Below, one piece after another: positions 62,812-64,000 of a stretch of DNA of 64,000 nt (position 1 is its first letter; each line of letters begins with the position of its first letter). Under the pieces are notes generated by a model. The model worked only from the letters and a program-made list of their open reading frames with translations, was not told the origin of the DNA and ran no database searches. The stretch is from Pseudomonas fluorescens (GTDB lineage Bacteria; Pseudomonadota; Gammaproteobacteria; Pseudomonadales; Pseudomonadaceae). The position numbers were made by a program, and so were the translations under genes. The DNA is taken from NCBI RefSeq assembly GCF_005938625.1, contig NZ_VCNJ01000004.1, forward strand, positions 1 through 64,000, given 5' to 3'.

Positions 62812-63420
62812 TTAGAGCTGATAACAGGCCAGAAACATCTCCAGCGCCGATTCGGCGACGGTGTTTTGCATGTCGACATCGAGAGCGGCGCGGCCCATCG
62901 ACATCTGCGGCCAGAAGCCAAAGGTCTTGAGCAAGCCTTGTACTTGATGGGCGGCAAACTCCGGGTCGACCGGTTTCAATCTGCCGTCGGCCTGCGCGGC
63001 GCGAATCCACACGGTCAGGCCTTCTTCGCGCTCGCCCATACGCTCGACCATGTTCTGTGCGCGCTCCGGCGAGTGAATGGTGGCGGCAATCGCCACGCGT
63101 GCCAAGGTCAGAAAGTTTTCGTCGGCCATCAGCTGCACTTTGGCTTGGAGCATCTTGCGTAACTGCTCGCGCAGAGGCTGATCGCGGTTATAGACCACCG
63201 ATTGCTCGGCGCTGATTCGTGCCCACAACTGGTTGAGAATTTCGGCGAACAGCTCTTCTTTACTGGGGAAATGGTTGTAAACCGTGCGCTTCGACGCACC
63301 GGCTGTGGCGGCGATCTTGTCCATGCTGGTGACTTCAAAACCGTTGGCCCGGAATTCGGCAATCGCCGCCTGAATAATGGCTTCGCGTTTACGGTCGGTG
63401 AGGCGCTGTGGAGCTGTCAT
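62812..63420 (-). CDS. TetR family transcriptional repressor
   Basis: A 202-residue regulator. TetR HTH at about residues 25-50 (TSMDKIAATAGASKRTVYNHFPSKEELF) and a helical ligand domain similar to the TetR_C (AefR-like) group. ATG 63420 is chosen over a frame 18 codons longer. It is divergent from the MBL-fold hydrolase gene, and a TetR-type dyad lies between them, so it probably represses both. Confidence 0.88.
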   Translation of the reverse strand: MTAPQRLTDRKREAIIQAAIAEFRANGFEVTSMDKIAATAGASKRTVYNHFPSKEELFAEILNQLWARISAEQSVVYNRDQPLREQLRKMLQAKVQLMADENFLTLARVAIAATIHSPERAQNMVERMGEREEGLTVWIRAAQADGRLKPVDPEFAAHQVQGLLKTFGFWPQMSMGRAALDVDMQNTVAESALEMFLACYQL

Positions 63421-63497
63421 AAGTACGCTTCGGCAGAGAAAAGATGAAATTACACTTGGCAGTTTACTTGTCATCCGCTTTGATGCAACCTAGAAAC

Positions 63498-63513
63498 TAC
63501 ACCGATCAGTGTA
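63498..63513. promoter_or_regulatory. Candidate TetR operator
   Basis: TACAC-CGATCA-GTGTA, a 16-base dyad in the 214-base region between the divergent tetR and hydrolase genes. A similar half-site, TTACACTTGG, occurs at about 63451. Confidence 0.6.
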
Positions 63514-63634
63514 ATGTTGCGTTAATCCTCGCAGCCTAAAAAACAGACAGTTCGGCCTATGCGTGCAGCTTTGGCCATTTATCGTCCCACCGTGGAAAAC
63601 CGTGAATTGCGCGGTTTTCTGGAGTCATTCAGTC

Positions 63635-64000
63635 ATGGCCAATCCAGTTTCGATCCCGGATAACACATCCACGCCTGAAGCCTCGCGGCAAAATCAGGGG
63701 CTGTTTCGCAATCACGCCCCCGTGCAACGCGAAGGCGTACGCAAAATGCTGCGGATCATGTGGAACATGATTTTCCATAAACCCCGCAACACTCGGCCCG
63801 CCGCGCCTATCCCGGTGCAAACATTGACCCGAGAAGAGCTGTTGGCGGCACCCAACCACAGCGTCTATCGCCTCGGTCACTCGACCTTGCTGCTGAAGCT
63901 GCGCGACAAATTTTTCATCACCGACCCGGTCTTCGCCGAGCGCGCGTCACCAGTGCAGTGGGCCGGCCCGAAACGTTTCCACCAGCCACCGATCAGCATC
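63635..64000 (+). CDS. MBL-fold metallo-hydrolase, NAPE-PLD/RomA-like (partial)
   Basis: The first 122 codons of a gene cut by the window end. After a variable N terminus it reads SVYRLGHSTLLLKLRDKFFITDPVF (about residues 77-101), the start of the beta-lactamase-fold hydrolases related to N-acyl-phosphatidylethanolamine phospholipase D. The metal-binding HxHxDH motif would lie beyond the window. GGAG precedes ATG 63635. Divergent from, and likely repressed by, the TetR protein. Confidence 0.8.
   Translation, partial: MANPVSIPDNTSTPEASRQNQGLFRNHAPVQREGVRKMLRIMWNMIFHKPRNTRPAAPIPVQTLTREELLAAPNHSVYRLGHSTLLLKLRDKFFITDPVFAERASPVQWAGPKRFHQPPISI

Overview
The window looks like chromosome of a fluorescent-group Pseudomonas. 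The DNA is GC-rich and tightly packed. The glucose block (gtsABCD-oprB-mutarotase-hexR-zwf-pgl-eda) and the gntR/gntK/gntP group have the Pseudomonas arrangement. About two dozen REP/REPIN-type inverted repeats of four sequence families fill the gaps between genes. I see no rRNA, tRNA, CRISPR array, insertion sequence or prophage; this is core-type chromosome with lineage-specific small operons.

Layout. 1-12.5 kb: sugar uptake and Entner-Doudoroff entry. An AGE-family sugar isomerase, the glucose ABC transporter gtsABCD, the porin OprB, a hexose-6-phosphate mutarotase, the repressor HexR (minus strand), then zwf, pgl and eda. 12.7-16.1 kb: an intradiol-dioxygenase-like protein without visible metal ligands, a class V aminotransferase, a DUF3820 protein, a PA2169-type four-helix protein behind a sigma54-like promoter, and a PhaJ-type enoyl-CoA hydratase. 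16.2-21.1 kb: a monoacylglycerol-lipase-like hydrolase and the tandem acyl-CoA ligases fadD2 and fadD1. 21.2-30.7 kb: small stress and envelope proteins (CsbD, YihY-like, a peptide deformylase), GNAT, fatty acid desaturase, two orphan solute-binding proteins (one coupled to an ECF sigma factor), a cytosolic double-PAS chemotaxis transducer, and a hypothetical protein. 30.8-40.2 kb: an MFS transporter, a divergent PACE efflux/LysR pair, gntR-gntK-gntP, alaC, a LysE-type exporter, a GyrI-like protein and a 34-residue membrane peptide. 40.3-47.8 kb: acetyltransferases, a PPOX flavoprotein, an NTF2/DGPF/ECF42-type sigma operon, a second LysR/PACE pair, and an SDR/LysR divergent pair. 47.9-59.9 kb: PiT phosphate transporter, CorA-like transporter, a membrane MCP, a FlxA-like coiled coil, PepSY, sterol desaturase, AraC regulator, GlpQ, a glutamine-amidotransferase-like protein with divergent LysR, and a DUF1003 protein. 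60-64 kb: a second double-PAS transducer, a MASE2-GGDEF diguanylate cyclase, a TetR repressor and the start of an MBL-fold hydrolase, cut by the window end.

How it works together. Glucose enters through OprB and GtsABCD, is phosphorylated by an enzyme outside the window, and runs through Zwf, Pgl and Eda. Gluconate enters through GntP and is phosphorylated by GntK. HexR-like and GntR-like operators are visible. A-rich AANAANAA tracts next to the starts of five of these genes suggest Hfq/Crc catabolite repression. A composite promoter element is repeated, with identical spacing, in front of the sugar isomerase and gtsA. A second theme is c-di-GMP and taxis signalling: two paralogous BdlA-like transducers, a membrane MCP and a diguanylate cyclase.
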